DNA of 64,000 bases from Cyanodermella asteris. Lineage: Eukaryota > Ascomycota > Lecanoromycetes > Ostropales > Stictidaceae. Shown here piece by piece: positions 1 through 10,780 of the stretch (its first letter is position 1; the number at the start of each line of letters is the position of its first letter). The notes under the pieces are model-generated. The model had not been told where the DNA came from. It saw only the letters and a list, made by a program, of their open reading frames with translations, and searched no databases. Both the position numbers and the translations under genes were made by a program. The stretch lies in the NCBI GenBank assembly GCA_900618795.1, contig UYJD01000005.1, forward strand, positions 1,344,522 to 1,408,521. Reading direction: 5' to 3'.

Positions 1-627
1 CTGAGCGGCATTTGATGTCATTAACATACTGAAATATTATAGTAAGGTCGTTCAACTATTGCAAACCTAACTGAATATATTTCTAGGGTATATTAGATCT
101 GCAATAGTAGCTTAACTAGATACAGCTATACGTGCTTTAGTTAGTATTAATATCTTGCGCGTGCCATTTTCTTTAGTTAAAGACTTCCGGCATCTAAATT
201 GTCTCATTCAATCGTTACAATGAGTCTATATTCTATGCAATTCTATATTATAGGCGCAAAATACTAGATGGCCATGTCTCATAATCTCTGCATACTGCAT
301 ATTCCAGCCTGCTAGTGCAAACACTGCCGCTAAGTACTAGTAATATTTGATACTATGATCTTACTTTAGAAGCTTGCCGTGAAAATTTGAACTTTAGGTC
401 TGCTTGTAAAGTTGTAATATAAACAAACTGAATATTTTCCTGCGCTTACAGAAACGAAACAGCTTATGACTTTGTGGTAAAATTGTATTTAGTACCATTT
501 TTTGCTGTTGGAATAAGGTGAAGATGCACGGCCTAAACTAGATAGACAAATCCATTGCAAGAGTAAAATAAGCTATAAATGGACTTGATTCATTTTTCAG
601 TCACACGTTCTGGCCATTTTCTAGCTC
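1..627. other. AT-rich gene-free segment
   Basis: This stretch is clearly richer in A and T than the rest of the window, with many TA steps and few CG steps, and no frame is coding. The change to normal composition comes at the 3' end of the tryptophanyl-tRNA synthetase gene. In Pezizomycotina such blocks are often repeats eroded by repeat-induced point mutation, but no element family can be recognised here, so that origin is inference. Confidence 0.5.
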
Positions 628-1937
628 TCAGAATCCCGACATGCCAATAGCTTTATACACATCCTTCACCGTCCGACTCGCGTTCTCTTTCGCGCGAGCG
701 GCACCACTCTCGGCTATGTCTGCCAGCCTTCGTTGTCCGGTCTTAGAGTTCATCAACTCCGAATACGCATCTCGGATAGGAGATAGTCTCGAAGAGATCT
801 CATCCGCAACCAGCTCTTTCAGAGCACGGAGACTGAGTGTGCTGACACGTTGTGCATGTTCATCCGGACTTTGTCGAACGTCGCTTGCGTAGGTGAGCAG
901 ATGAAGAAGGTTTGCAACGCCTGGCCGTTGCTTTGGCTCATATGAGATGCCGTCTATCGAGTCGGTCAAGCTTGCTCTAACCTTGGCATGAATCTCGGCG
1001 TGAGTATCCGTGAGGAGAATTCTTGATCGTGGATCGGGATGCGATTTCGACATTTTTTGAGCTGGATCCCGAAGAGACATTACGCGGGCGGCATCGGCTA
1101 CAAGCATTAGCAGGACCCGAGAAAGGCTGCAGTACACTCACACAAGATAACTTGTGGCTCTTTCAGAATCTGCCCATGTATAGCATTGAAATTCCTCGCA
1201 CACTCACGGGCGAACTCGAGGTGCTGAACTTGATCGGCTCCGACCGGGACCAAGGTTGCTCTGGGCGAGTGAGAACCAGACCATGATCATCTCGAGTTCG
1301 ATGACTTACCCATGAACCAGAATATCCGCGGCCTGGAGGACCGGGTAGGCGAACAGGCCTAGTTTCGCTTTGGCCTTTGCTGCCGCATCAAGGGAATCTG
1401 ATCCATCGGGTATGGAGGCTTTGCTCTTGAACGATCAGCAAATGCTCATGCGAGACTCAGGATGAGTGAGCTTGCCTTCCAGGTGGTCATTCTAGACAAG
1501 TAGCCAAGTGAAGAAGTGCAACTCAGCACCCACATCAGCTCTGTATGGGCCGGTACATGCGACTGATAGAACAGCGAACATCGCTCCGGATCTAGGCCAA
1601 TGGCAAGAAGAGTCGCCAGTGCCTCCTCCCTCCAGCGTCTCAACTGCTGCGCGGGCTGAGGAATCGTGATAGCATGCAAGTCAACGATGGAAAAGAAAAG
1701 TCGGCCAGGTGACTTCTGAAGGCCAACCCATTGCTGTAGTGCTCCGAGCCAATTGCCGAGATGAGGAACGCCAGTAGGTTGAATTCCGCTGAAAATCACG
1801 CTGTCGCTTGTGATTGCGTTCGTGCTGGCAAGGCGACGACTAGGACGAATGGGAATCTGCCGTCGCACGACTGATGAGATGCGAAGGGTAGGGACACACG
1901 TGTGCCGCCCTTTATCAAAGATTGGATGGAACCTCAT
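628..1937 (-). CDS. MSW1: Mitochondrial tryptophan--tRNA ligase
   Basis: A class I aminoacyl-tRNA synthetase that charges mitochondrial tRNA-Trp. The product of about 388 residues has an Arg-rich N-terminus that looks like a mitochondrial presequence, then SGIQPTGVPHLGNWLGAL (the HIGH-type ATP site), GYLSRMT, the PVGADQVQH segment and the KMSKS loop (AQKMSKSH). The exon model is 1937-1476, 1425-1310, 1260-1142 and 1097-628, and its phases agree throughout. The first intron seems to start with GC rather than GT (AAG|GCAAGC) and restores the conserved WKSK. I chose the ATG at 1937, because the upstream in-frame codon at 1964 is GTG. A double CACGTG palindrome lies 84-97 bases upstream. The family call is firm; mitochondrial location is inferred from the presequence and bacterial-type sequence. 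Confidence 0.93.
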
Positions 1938-2020
1938 CTGGCTCCCACATCGACTCGCCAGCACTCGGGTTGCCCAGGAACTATGGTGGCAAGCAAGTTT
2001 GGGCAGTGTTCGCAGGTTGA

Positions 2021-2034
2021 CACGTGATCACGTG
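2021..2034. promoter_or_regulatory. Double CACGTG (E-box) palindrome before MSW1
   Basis: CACGTGATCACGTG is a perfect 14-base palindrome made of two CACGTG cores sharing a central GATC. It lies 84-97 bases upstream of the MSW1 ATG. CACGTG is the core site of fungal bHLH factors such as Cbf1; occupancy here is inference. Confidence 0.55.
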
Positions 2035-2218
2035 ACCGAATGCTGGGCTACGAAGGATCGGAGAAATCACCCGATTCGGGAACGGGGAAGCAATGGTACA
2101 AGCACGGCTAGCAAAGTATTGTCAGTGTTGACTAGTTGCTAAATTTCCGACCATAGTCTCGCGGATTGCTCGCTGGACCAACAAAGAGATTGAAACTCTC
2201 AGAGGAAGCATGGTTTCC

Positions 2219-3203
2219 TCAGCTCCTGTCTCGCATCGGCCCGTCGTCAATTCTGCGAAGTTCGTTTGACCTCATAAGCTCCATCACTTGTTCGGCGGTC
2301 TGAGTGTTTTTGCGCCTGCCGAAATGTGCCCACTTTGGATCGGTCACCTGCTTCAGGTTCTCCAACTTCACGTCCATCTGCTTGCCAACACCTGTGATGT
2401 ATTAGTCTTGGATCGTGCCAGGTTTCGCTGCCGGAACTTACCGAGCTTTTCGTGCTCCCATACATTTGCTTTCATGCCCACTCCATAGTAAGCATGCTTT
2501 CGAATGAACGCGAGCCATGTCTGTACAACTTCAGGGTGTGCATCCTGAATCTGAATCAAACGCCTCATTGTGATACGCTCAAAGTTTTCCTGGCTCTTCT
2601 TGTGGGCGAAAGTGCTCCGAGAGACGGTCCATCGTTCGACTAAGCGAGGAAGTGGGACAGGGCCTGTCGCGGGAAGGTTGAGATAATATGCGGCGCGAAG
2701 GGCGAAATCATTCATGAGCTCTATGTTTCTGACGCTGAAAGAACGTAACTGCAGATCGCAGGCCGGCACACCATACTTCGCTTGTCGACGCAGTGGCCTG
2801 AGATAGGCGGCCTGGACACTCCGGGGAAGGCGTGGTTCATGCAGTTCCTGAGCAGGATGCTTTACGCTGCTGATATGTCAGAACATGCCATATAGTGCCG
2901 TAGACAGCCACATACCGAGCGGAAGGATCTTGTGTGGATATCGAAGAGGTACTCAGAGAATCAGGTGTTCTTTGGTTTTCGGTCAGTGTAAGGAGACCTC
3001 GAGACGCTTTGCGATGACCAGTTTGGGAACTTGACGTACTGTGATTGTGCTTGCGAGGCCCGGTTCGAAGAGAAATTTCGATGGCTTTGCACGCTTGTGC
3101 ATCGCGACAAGCGAACGATACGGTTCACAGGAGCCTCGTTGGTCGCAGAGTCTAGCCGGACGCGCTTGACCAGCGAAGAAATAGACCGTATGTAGGAAGG
3201 CAT
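2219..3203 (-). CDS. RSM10: Mitochondrial ribosomal protein uS10m
   Basis: A small-subunit mitoribosome protein of the uS10 family, about 272 residues. Exons 3203-3040, 2969-2916, 2869-2442 and 2391-2219 join with consistent phases. Residues 1-70 are Ser/Arg-rich and look like a mitochondrial targeting sequence. The uS10 domain follows: YGVPACDLQLRSF, a segment ending in the typical GPVPLPRLVERWTV, and FERITMRRLIQI. A fungal mitochondrial C-terminal extension ends the protein. Introns 1 and 2 carry CTGAC-type or ATATCAG 3' ends. The gene is divergent from the purine nucleoside phosphorylase gene, and a CACGTG site lies about 97 bases upstream of the ATG, much like the spacing at MSW1. The family call is firm; the exact N-terminus rests on my splice model. 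Confidence 0.9.
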
Positions 3204-3299
3204 TGAAGCTATAATGGCCGGGCGTATGCGCCGGCAATTTGAAGCTCTTTTGAAGGAAGCTCAAGATCCGCATAAGCTTCGAAAGTCCGCGGGAGGCAT

Positions 3300-3305
3300 C
3301 ACGTG
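3300..3305. promoter_or_regulatory. CACGTG site between RSM10 and PNP genes
   Basis: A single CACGTG (in ATCACGTGCTT) lies 97-102 bases upstream of the RSM10 ATG, in the 219-base divergent promoter shared with the purine nucleoside phosphorylase gene. Its position resembles that of the double site before MSW1. Confidence 0.4.
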
Positions 3306-3422
3306 CTTAAGCATGCGGCTCTGCTGCTCCGAACTTTCATTATGCGGTAAATCGTCGGCTACTCACCCACGTCGGAATCAAAGGAAAGTTTGTTCGGGCC
3401 GCGAGACTGGCATACCGGCAAC

Positions 3423-4663
3423 ATGGCTGCAACTAAATCCAATATATACGCGCAAGCTACAGAGACTGCACGACATATCACGGCACAACTCCCCGACGCG
3501 CTTCTGAAACCTAAAGTTGGTATTGTGTGCGGCTCTGGACTTGGTGGTCTGGTTAATGCAGTTCGCAATGATCGAGAACAAGTAGCCATCAGCTACAACA
3601 GCATCCCGCATTTCACTGAAAGCACTGGTAAATATCGTTGGAATTCTTTGGATGAGTCTCGTATTGATATCAGCAGTTCACGGACATGCAGGAAAGCTCC
3701 TTTTTGGGACGATGGGCCCCGCTGAGTTACCTGTAGTCTTGATGGTCGGCCGTGTCCAGTAAGCTCGTTCGATCTCCTTCGAGAAGGTGGCTGATGATTG
3801 GCTAGCTTCTATGAAGGGCATTCGATACACGACATTACGTTTCCCATTAGGGTCCTCAAGCTCCTGGGCATCGAAGTTCTTATTGGTTCGTTGCATGCGC
3901 GGCTAGAAGACTGTAGCTAACCAGACAAAGTGACCAATGCGGCAGGAGGACTGAACTCGGAATACAATGTTGGAGATCTTGTCGTTCTCAACGACGTAGG
4001 TGATGCCACCGCAACCAAGGATTCTCTGACCGTCGCAGCACTTGAACCTTGCGGGTCTTACTGGTGTACACCCGCTGAGAGGGCCTAATATTGAGGAGTT
4101 CGGAACGCGGTTTCCCCCTCTTTCTGACGCCTATGACCTCGAGCTGCGTCGTCGAGCACATCAGCATTGGAAAGCAATTGCTTCTGAAACAAGTCAGCAG
4201 CGAAAGTTGCATGAAGGCGTGTATGCTTACGCTGGTGGACCGAGGTAAGCTAGATCCAAACCTCAATGACGGAGGCTGACAGGAACAGCTATGAAACGAG
4301 AGCTGAATGTCGCATGCTGCGCATGCTTGGCGGTGATGTAGTTGGCATGTCCACAGTGCCAGAAGTGATTGTTGCTCGGCACTGTGGTGTTCGTGTCTTA
4401 GCTTTCAGCTTGGTGACAAACCGTGCCGTCTTGGGTCCCGGGCCGAGAGGCGACGACCCCGGCATTGCCAACCAGGATCAGGTGGGTCTAGCCACAGCGC
4501 ACGGAGCTGGTAAAGCGAACCATGAGGAGGTGATCCAAGCAGGCCTCGAGGCTGCGAAGGACATGCAGGTACGTTGATTCCCCTGATATCCGAACGCAGC
4601 TGACGGAGGAAGCTACTTGTGCACAGCTTGATCGTCGACCTGGCGGCTGTAGAGAGCTCTTGA
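3423..4663 (+). CDS. PNP1: Purine nucleoside phosphorylase
   Basis: Phosphorolyses inosine and guanosine to the free base and ribose-1-phosphate in purine salvage. Seven exons (3423-3627, 3677-3758, 3806-3885, 3931-3995, 4039-4244, 4289-4568, 4613-4663) give 322 residues in frame. Hallmarks of the trimeric PNP family are present: the phosphate loop [20 protein letters not shown]-x-H-FYEG (Arg and His of the phosphate site), [16 protein letters not shown]-like [20 protein letters not shown] (substrate Glu), [14 protein letters not shown], the base-binding Asn in SLVTN, and KANHEEV with the catalytic-site His. An Asp/Gly/Pro-rich insert between VTN and KANHEEV is longer than in mammalian PNP. 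An ATG at 3390 lies in another frame position upstream, but the 3423 start fits the family. The stop is 26 bases from the stop of the convergent FCF2 gene. Confidence 0.95.
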
Positions 4664-4689
4664 CCGGAAATGATAGTCGTGCAATGTTA

Positions 4690-5526
4690 TCAGCGCTTTC
4701 GTCTCGGCTTGAGCCTCTTATGGCGGTCCCGGCCACTAGCCCTCGCTTGCTGCAGTTGTTGAAACTTGGTGTTGAACTTGCCGCTCTTCTTCTCCCCCGC
4801 AAGCAGATCCGCGGCCAGAGTGCGTTTCCTGTCTCGGTTCGCTAGTCGTCCACTGAAGAATTCTGACGGGTCAGCTACAACCGTACCAACCTGCGAGAAC
4901 CGCGGGATAGCTGGCTTGCGTGACTCCTTCTTGTAGTGCCGGTGAGAGTCCAGCACATTTCTGTTTGCCAACAGCTTCAAATCCCGCGTCAATTCTGGTG
5001 TTTCAATGGTCTTCGGCAGGTCAAACCACATTGATCCTGCGGTGGAGTCCTTGACCTAGATAACGTTAGCGCCTGGCCGTCATCGAATTGTGGAGGCAAG
5101 CGTGTAGAGTATGACATCAGTCAGAGTAACTATGATATGTAAAGAAATCATGTTCGGTGGAAAGGCTGCAAGACGCGGCCCGAATGATCACCTCAGCTGT
5201 ATTGGGTCGGGATTTCCTCATGATGGTCCGGGTGTAATGGAGATCAATGAGCTTACCAAGGAATTTTGCCGTTGTGCTTTCGGGCCCTGACATGTCCACA
5301 GGTCCTGCTGTATTGCGTCCTTCGTCTTTGTCGTCTGGCTGCCTCGATCGAGCTCGGCGAAGGAATCAGCATTGCGTACGTAGGGCGCATGTTTTGGTGG
5401 CGCGCTGATATGGCCGCTCTCAGTTTGGTCGTTGAGAAGAAATGTGGAATTTTCTACTCTCTGCGACAGGCGGCCAGCTGCTGCCAGTAGGAGCTGCTGA
5501 ATGTGATGTGGGCCAGACTCTGGCAT
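4690..5526 (-). CDS. FCF2: rRNA-processing protein Fcf2
   Basis: A nucleolar protein of the SSU processome needed for early 18S rRNA cleavages (known for yeast Fcf2 and human TdIF2). Exons 5526-5257 and 5055-4690 join in phase 0 to give about 211 residues. The second exon holds the whole Fcf2 domain: GSMWFDLPKT at its start, the ELTRDLKLL and LDSHRHYKK segments, KPAIPRFSQVGTVV, and a very basic Lys/Arg tail. The first exon is low-complexity and poorly conserved. The intron of about 200 bases is longer than most here, so a small extra exon cannot be excluded. The gene is divergent from hapE and tail-to-tail with PNP1. Confidence 0.88.
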
Positions 5527-6181
5527 AGTGAACAGAACGCGGTGGACAATCTGTCAAAACATGCTCAGTGGCAGTTCCGATGAGCTGCCGGCCGTGTCAC
5601 ATTATGAAAGTGATGAAGGGTTATATTTGTGAGCGGAGTTTTCGGACAGCTCCAGAGTCCGTGCAGACGTCACGTGGGCGGCAAGCCGCGCGAGGAGGTT
5701 ATTTGCTCTGGCGGTGAGGGCGGCAGCCCATGGCGGCCTTCAAATACGCGTGGATCCCCTGGATCTGCGAAGTCCAGGCCAGTAGCATTGCTTGTGTGCC
5801 TGACGCGGTTGTTGTTTTGGCTTGCTCGGCTTTCCCCAGGCCCATCATTCACCAAGGGCATACATGCAGATTTGACTACCTTGGGCACCGATTTGGCGGA
5901 AAGTAAGGCGCACGTCAGGCTGCATGTCCATCGGCCCAATCAACCTACCTCTACTTATACGCGGTCGAATCACCGCAGCTGCGTTTCACCCGACTTGGTG
6001 GGAATAATTCGAAGTTATCCAACAGAACGTGGTCCTAGATTCGCAATCCAGCCAAGACTTCCAATCGGGGTGAGGTTCTCAGAAATTGGTCGCAAGAACT
6101 GAATTCGCAAACCGCGTACTACACCACCAGGCGCATTCCTGCGTCGCCGCCAAGCCGGCCCACAGTTCCAGTGTCGCAGCC
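5527..6181. promoter_or_regulatory. Divergent FCF2-hapE promoter with CCAAT boxes
   Basis: This 655-base gap has no coding sequence I can support. It has CCAAT at 5936-5940 (in CCCAATCA) and at 6061-6065 (CCAATCGG), the latter 117-121 bases upstream of the hapE ATG, and CACGTG at 5671-5676, about 145 bases upstream of FCF2. The CCAAT boxes would let the HapB/C/E complex act on its own subunit gene; that is inference. Confidence 0.45.
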
Positions 6182-7161
6182 ATGGATAACCAGCAAGCAT
6201 CGGGTGCACCCCAGCAGCCAAATTATGACACCGAAAATGGTGGTCATTACGGTAGGTGAATCGACTTTGAACAGTGGTGCGCTGTCGAACTCGGTAGCGC
6301 GCCCTTCTTTTGTAATGACCATTCACTGACTCATCGCAGGAGCCAGCACTGCTGTATGAAATCGTCTACAAAGTCCAGCATTATAGGTCTATACTAATAG
6401 GTGCGCAGATTGCGACAGCTGGAGGAGCTCCGAGCGCAGACATGTACACAGGCACGTGGGCCAACGTAAGTTTGTCGTTACCTGAACAGAGCCATTGTTA
6501 ACAGATGTAGGTCATTCAAGGTCTTCATGGCAACTATCGGGACATTCTCATGACGTATTGGCAGCACATTATCCACCATTTGGAAAACGACAACCACGAT
6601 TTCAAACTGCATCAGCTTCCTTTGGCTCGAATCAAAAAGGTCATGAAGGCAGATCCCGAAGTTAAGATGATATCTGCAGAGGCCCCCATCCTGTTTGCCA
6701 AAGGCTGTGATATATTCATCACCGAGCTCACCATGCGTGCATGGATTCACGCGGAAGAAAACAAGCGACGCACTCTGCAGAGATCCGATATTGCATCTGC
6801 CCTCGGGAAATCAGACATGTTTGACTTCCTCATAGATATCGTTCCCCGAGAAGATGCAACTGGTCACGGAAAGCGGTCTGCCAACCAGAATGCGGCCAGC
6901 GCATCAGCAGCTCCTCCACAAACGGCCCAGATGCAGCAAGCACAGGTCAACATGACACCACAAGGCAGGCCAGCTCCTTCAGGCTCACAGCCAATGTTAG
7001 CGGGTGGTTACGACTCCATCGAGCAACAGGAATACCGGCCAGGCATGTATTCGCAAGTCGGCACAGACGCCGGCACCGCCTATGCCCCACAGCAGCAGAT
7101 GTTCAACGACATGTACACTTATCCGTCCAACCTATCTCAGCAAGTGCGGTACGGACAGTAA
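6182..7161 (+). CDS. hapE: CCAAT-binding complex subunit HapE (NF-YC/Hap5)
   Basis: Histone-fold subunit of the heterotrimeric CCAAT-binding complex, which regulates iron, redox and metabolic genes in fungi. Exons 6182-6251, 6340-6353, 6409-6465 and 6511-7161 give 263 residues; the second is only 14 bases long. After a short Gln/Gly N-terminus comes the conserved lead-in [19 protein letters not shown], then the NF-YC histone fold, with [38 protein letters not shown] and [13 protein letters not shown]. This is nearly identical to the Aspergillus HapE core. A Gln/Pro-rich C-terminus follows. The intron before exon 3 has a textbook TACTAAT branch site. Its own promoter contains two CCAAT boxes. 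Confidence 0.95.
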
Positions 7162-7367
7162 AGGGCGTTGGGCCAGATTTGCTCTGCGTTGTCGGATTAT
7201 CACCGAGAAATGGCGTACGTTGGTAGAGACCCAGAAGGTGATAGGCCGTATCAGTTTGCCCTTGAAATCTGGTTCGATAGATATGTTGGGTAGTGACGGG
7301 GAACACTCCAAAATCTTTATGAAGCGCCGCTGCTGTCGGCTTTCTTCGGATGCGAGTCATGAGCCAC

Positions 7368-9715
7368 TCAGCGGTAGCCCAGCCTGGAAGAAAATGTTGA
7401 GAACTTGCCTTGGGCTGTTGGCGTGGTGTTCGTCATCTTCTCAAGTAACAAAGGTCCATTCATAGCATCGACCCGGCCATATTTCTTGTTCCTCAACGAG
7501 ACGTCGTAGTATTCGTCAGTGTTCTCGGACTGCATGAGAGCGACAGTCTGTTTCAGCTCGTCCAGGTTCTGTTGAAGTGCAGGGCTGTTGAGTTTGTCCA
7601 CAAATGCCGACAGATGCTGCACATCGAGAGAAAGAGAAACAACACCATTTCGATTGATTTGGGTCACTTCTTCTGAGATTGGCAAGGCAAGGATCATCGT
7701 TGCGGCGTGGCTAAGGGCATCGAAGTAGATGAGCTCTTTGACCTCCGCTGGTAATCCTACCAGCACGGTGCTCATGTTGCTTTCAAGAAAGTGGGTAAGT
7801 GTTGTCATGTAGCTGCTGGGCTCGCGATTTGGGGTTGCTGCTACCCAGTCATACTCGGCGGTCTCGATTAGGTCGTCGATCTTGGACTTGACGAGCTCGA
7901 ATATGCGCTTCTCCGCTGTCTTCTTGTTACTGCTGAATTGTTCTGTTGCTCTCAGGACAACCTTGGCGCCCACCGACTTTGCAGAACGGGCTTCCATCAG
8001 TAATTGTTCGAGCTCGTGACAGGCCGTCTCAAAGTGTTCCAGATTTATCAAAGTTTGCACAATCTGCCCAAGGTATTGCGTCGACAAGCCCTCTACCAAA
8101 GACTTGCAGACCTTTTCTGACAGGAGCTCATCCAAGGATCGTTGGAGTGTCTGGTCAATAACTTCTGGGTGCTCAAAATGATCGTCACTGAAGGTGTAGA
8201 ACTGGTTGAGAAAATTCCTGATATCAATGCAACACAATGGATACATCTGCGAGAATGGCAGTACACAAGGAAAGCGGAGCTCCTCCCTTGGCTTTTCAGG
8301 TGTATACCAACTCACGTTGATGACCTTTTCGTACTCTTCTGCATTGTTGATCGGCATTGGCATGTAATCGTCTGTGGATACGATCTCCTGGAAATCGTCG
8401 CTGAAACGGAGCTTCAACAGCTCGGCGTAGTGCTCGAACAATGTGAGCAGAAATGCGTCCAAGCTCCTGACTGGGTAGCCCCACGACTCCATAGTTTGTA
8501 TAAAGAGCGCGATGACCGTCTTGATTTTGAGAAGTAGCTCGGCATTGTTCACGTCGGTGAGTGCTTTCGATACCATAGCAAGAGCGCCCTGGCACATGGA
8601 TATCCAAAGTTCCTCAACATCGGCGGCGGATCTCAGTCCAGGCGCTCGCTTCATTGTCGCGCGCTCCACTATGGCAAAACCGGCGATGCCTTCTAGGAGC
8701 TCGCTCAAGCTGGACTCTTCCGGGTCAGCCAAGGATATCTGGGTGGACATTAGCAGCTCCTTCTGCTGCCTCCTCGTCGCCGCGTATTCTTGTCGGAATT
8801 TGTCGCTTTGGCCCAGCGCCTCGTGGATGTGCATCGCTTCGTGAAGGGGCGTGAAGTCGACCGAAACATCCTCATTGTCCAGCACATCAAATTCTACGTC
8901 CTCGTCAGAGACAAGCTCGACAGCAGATTTCAGCCCATATCCTTCATAGAACGAAGTTTGCTCGGCCCGGGCTTTCTGTCTCGACATGCGTTGTTCTGTT
9001 GCATAGAAGGCAACCTCGCCTAAGAACTGCGAAGTCTCACGTATGCGATAGAGCCATGTGTTGAGATCACTCATAACCGCTTCTGCGATTGCTCGTTTGC
9101 TGGCAGGGACTGATTTCTGTATCATATCGGCGATTTTGTATTGTGCAACCTCGCGCAGATGGACATTCTGAAGCTCGTCAAGCGATCTTAGCGCGGCATA
9201 GTGACTTTTTCTATCCAGCAGCTCATGGACCGTGTTCGCCAGCTTCAACACCTCAATACAGTCCTTCAGCGCTTCACCCGCTTCGTCGATGTTCTGCCGA
9301 ATGCCACGTGCCTCGACCAATGCTCGCTTCTGCTCTGCCAGTCGCTCCGTGCTTGATTGTATCGACTCATTAAGGGCGAAAACTTCCGAGGCAAGCGATA
9401 CAGTACCCTCTCTAACATCCAAAAGCTTATTGACCGAGGCTGCGAAGTCTTCATGACTGGAACTGCAGATACGCTCGATTTCCGATTCACGGCCTTCTGA
9501 GTATTGCGACAAAGATTGGAGCAGTTGGTAGTTTTGAGAATTCTTACTGGCTCCCTTGATTGCGAGGATCAGCTGGTCAAGGTAGTCGCCGTCCGTGTTT
9601 GCCTGAACTATCTGAGGAGTGTGTCTTAGTGAAGGCTTCAGTTCGTCGGAAGCTGTGAACGTACCGACTGCGCGATTTGCTCAAGTCTGCCATTGCTCCT
9701 GGTCGGGGCTGGCAT
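7368..9715 (-). CDS. SEC15: Exocyst complex component Sec15
   Basis: A subunit of the octameric exocyst that tethers secretory vesicles at the plasma membrane and, in yeast, binds the Rab Sec4. Exons 9715-9665 and 9611-7368 join in phase 0 to give about 764 residues, the usual fungal length. The N-terminal third is helical and coiled-coil-like, with the family segment around LASEVFALNESIQSS. The C-terminal half contains the conserved stretch with FPCVLPFSQMYPLCCIDIR and NFLNQFYTF, and ends near RVDAMNGPLLLEKM. The short first exon encodes MPAPTRSNGRLEQIAQ. The stop faces the hapE stop 206 bases away. Confidence 0.93.
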
Positions 9716-10780
9716 CTTCGACGCAGAGACGAGGCTTATAACACTTCTCCTCTATGCTGATCAGACCTTTGCATACTGTGCGCAACTGCACACAGGAGCT
9801 ATAAGATCCAGTTCTTGGTAGTGGACATAAGACGGCTCGCGGGTCTAGTGTGGAGTTAGTCTCCGGAGTCGCGCTCCTGCATCTCCACCCGCTTCGTGAT
9901 ACGTCTGCATAGCACCTCAGCTGTCTCGATCCGTCTTCAAGCACTCTGACCCGAGCCCCAGCGTCAATTGCTCCTTTCGCATCAGCATTGCACCTTCAGA
10001 AGTACCGCTGATAGTGCCGGCAATCTGCCTGAGGTCTGAGGGCGATGTTCGGAAGAGATACGTGCTGGCAACCGTTTACATGTATCGAGTCTCTACTGTC
10101 CACACGGAAGACACTGCATGCCTGCCGGCGTGCAAATCATGAGAGAATTTGATATGACTGGAAATGTAGTCTCGGGGCTTCTCGTGTGATTGACGTTCTG
10201 ATGCCTTTTGGTCAGTCAAAGACCTTGCGAACAAATTGAGCTTATGGTATCCGCAGGACCTGCCTTCGACATCAAATATGCATCAAAGCAAGCGACTTGC
10301 CCTCGTCACTACGCATTACCCGAGCTCGCGCCATTGTTTTGGCTTGCGGTCGTGTGAAAGTCAAGGGCGTGCATTATTAGGATGAGGAAGGCATAGGTGG
10401 TCGGGTTGCTCAGCAGCCCATTGTATTTTGGCACTGCTTCACTGTCCGCGCCTTCCTGCTACAGCTTGCCCTATTGAGCACGCCACCCAACAGAAATAAA
10501 GCCTGCCCTCTAGCAGCATTCCCCTGCAATCTCTCCCCTGCTCGCTACCCTTTTCATCCTCCACATCTCATCGCACAGGGCCCTGCAAAAAGCGTTCCGA
10601 ATTCCTATCGTTGTTCATCAACCCTTCACTCTTTTCCAAAATCCTTGCATGGCTGTGCAGCACCACGCGAGACTCCTTCGGTCACAAACACTGTTCGCAC
10701 AGCTCCAGTAAGGTTTTGACCTCGCAAGATTAGCAGGGCTTAGATAACGTCAATCTCCTCATCTCACTGGCGCGTGCAAC
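9716..10780. promoter_or_regulatory. Long divergent region between SEC15 and MEI2-like
   Basis: About 1.07 kb without a recognisable gene. The part from about 10470 to 10780 is pyrimidine-rich and A-poor on the + strand, as is usual for fungal promoters and 5' leaders, and probably holds the start of the MEI2-like mRNA. The open frame there is low-complexity and does not look coding. Confidence 0.4.

Noticed and set aside
1446-1964. Upstream start for MSW1 at 1964
   Set aside because: The codon at 1964 is GTG; the first ATG, at 1937, gives a better presequence.
10474-10719. Open frame before the MEI2-like gene
   Set aside because: It is pyrimidine-rich low-complexity sequence typical of a fungal promoter and leader, with no family match.
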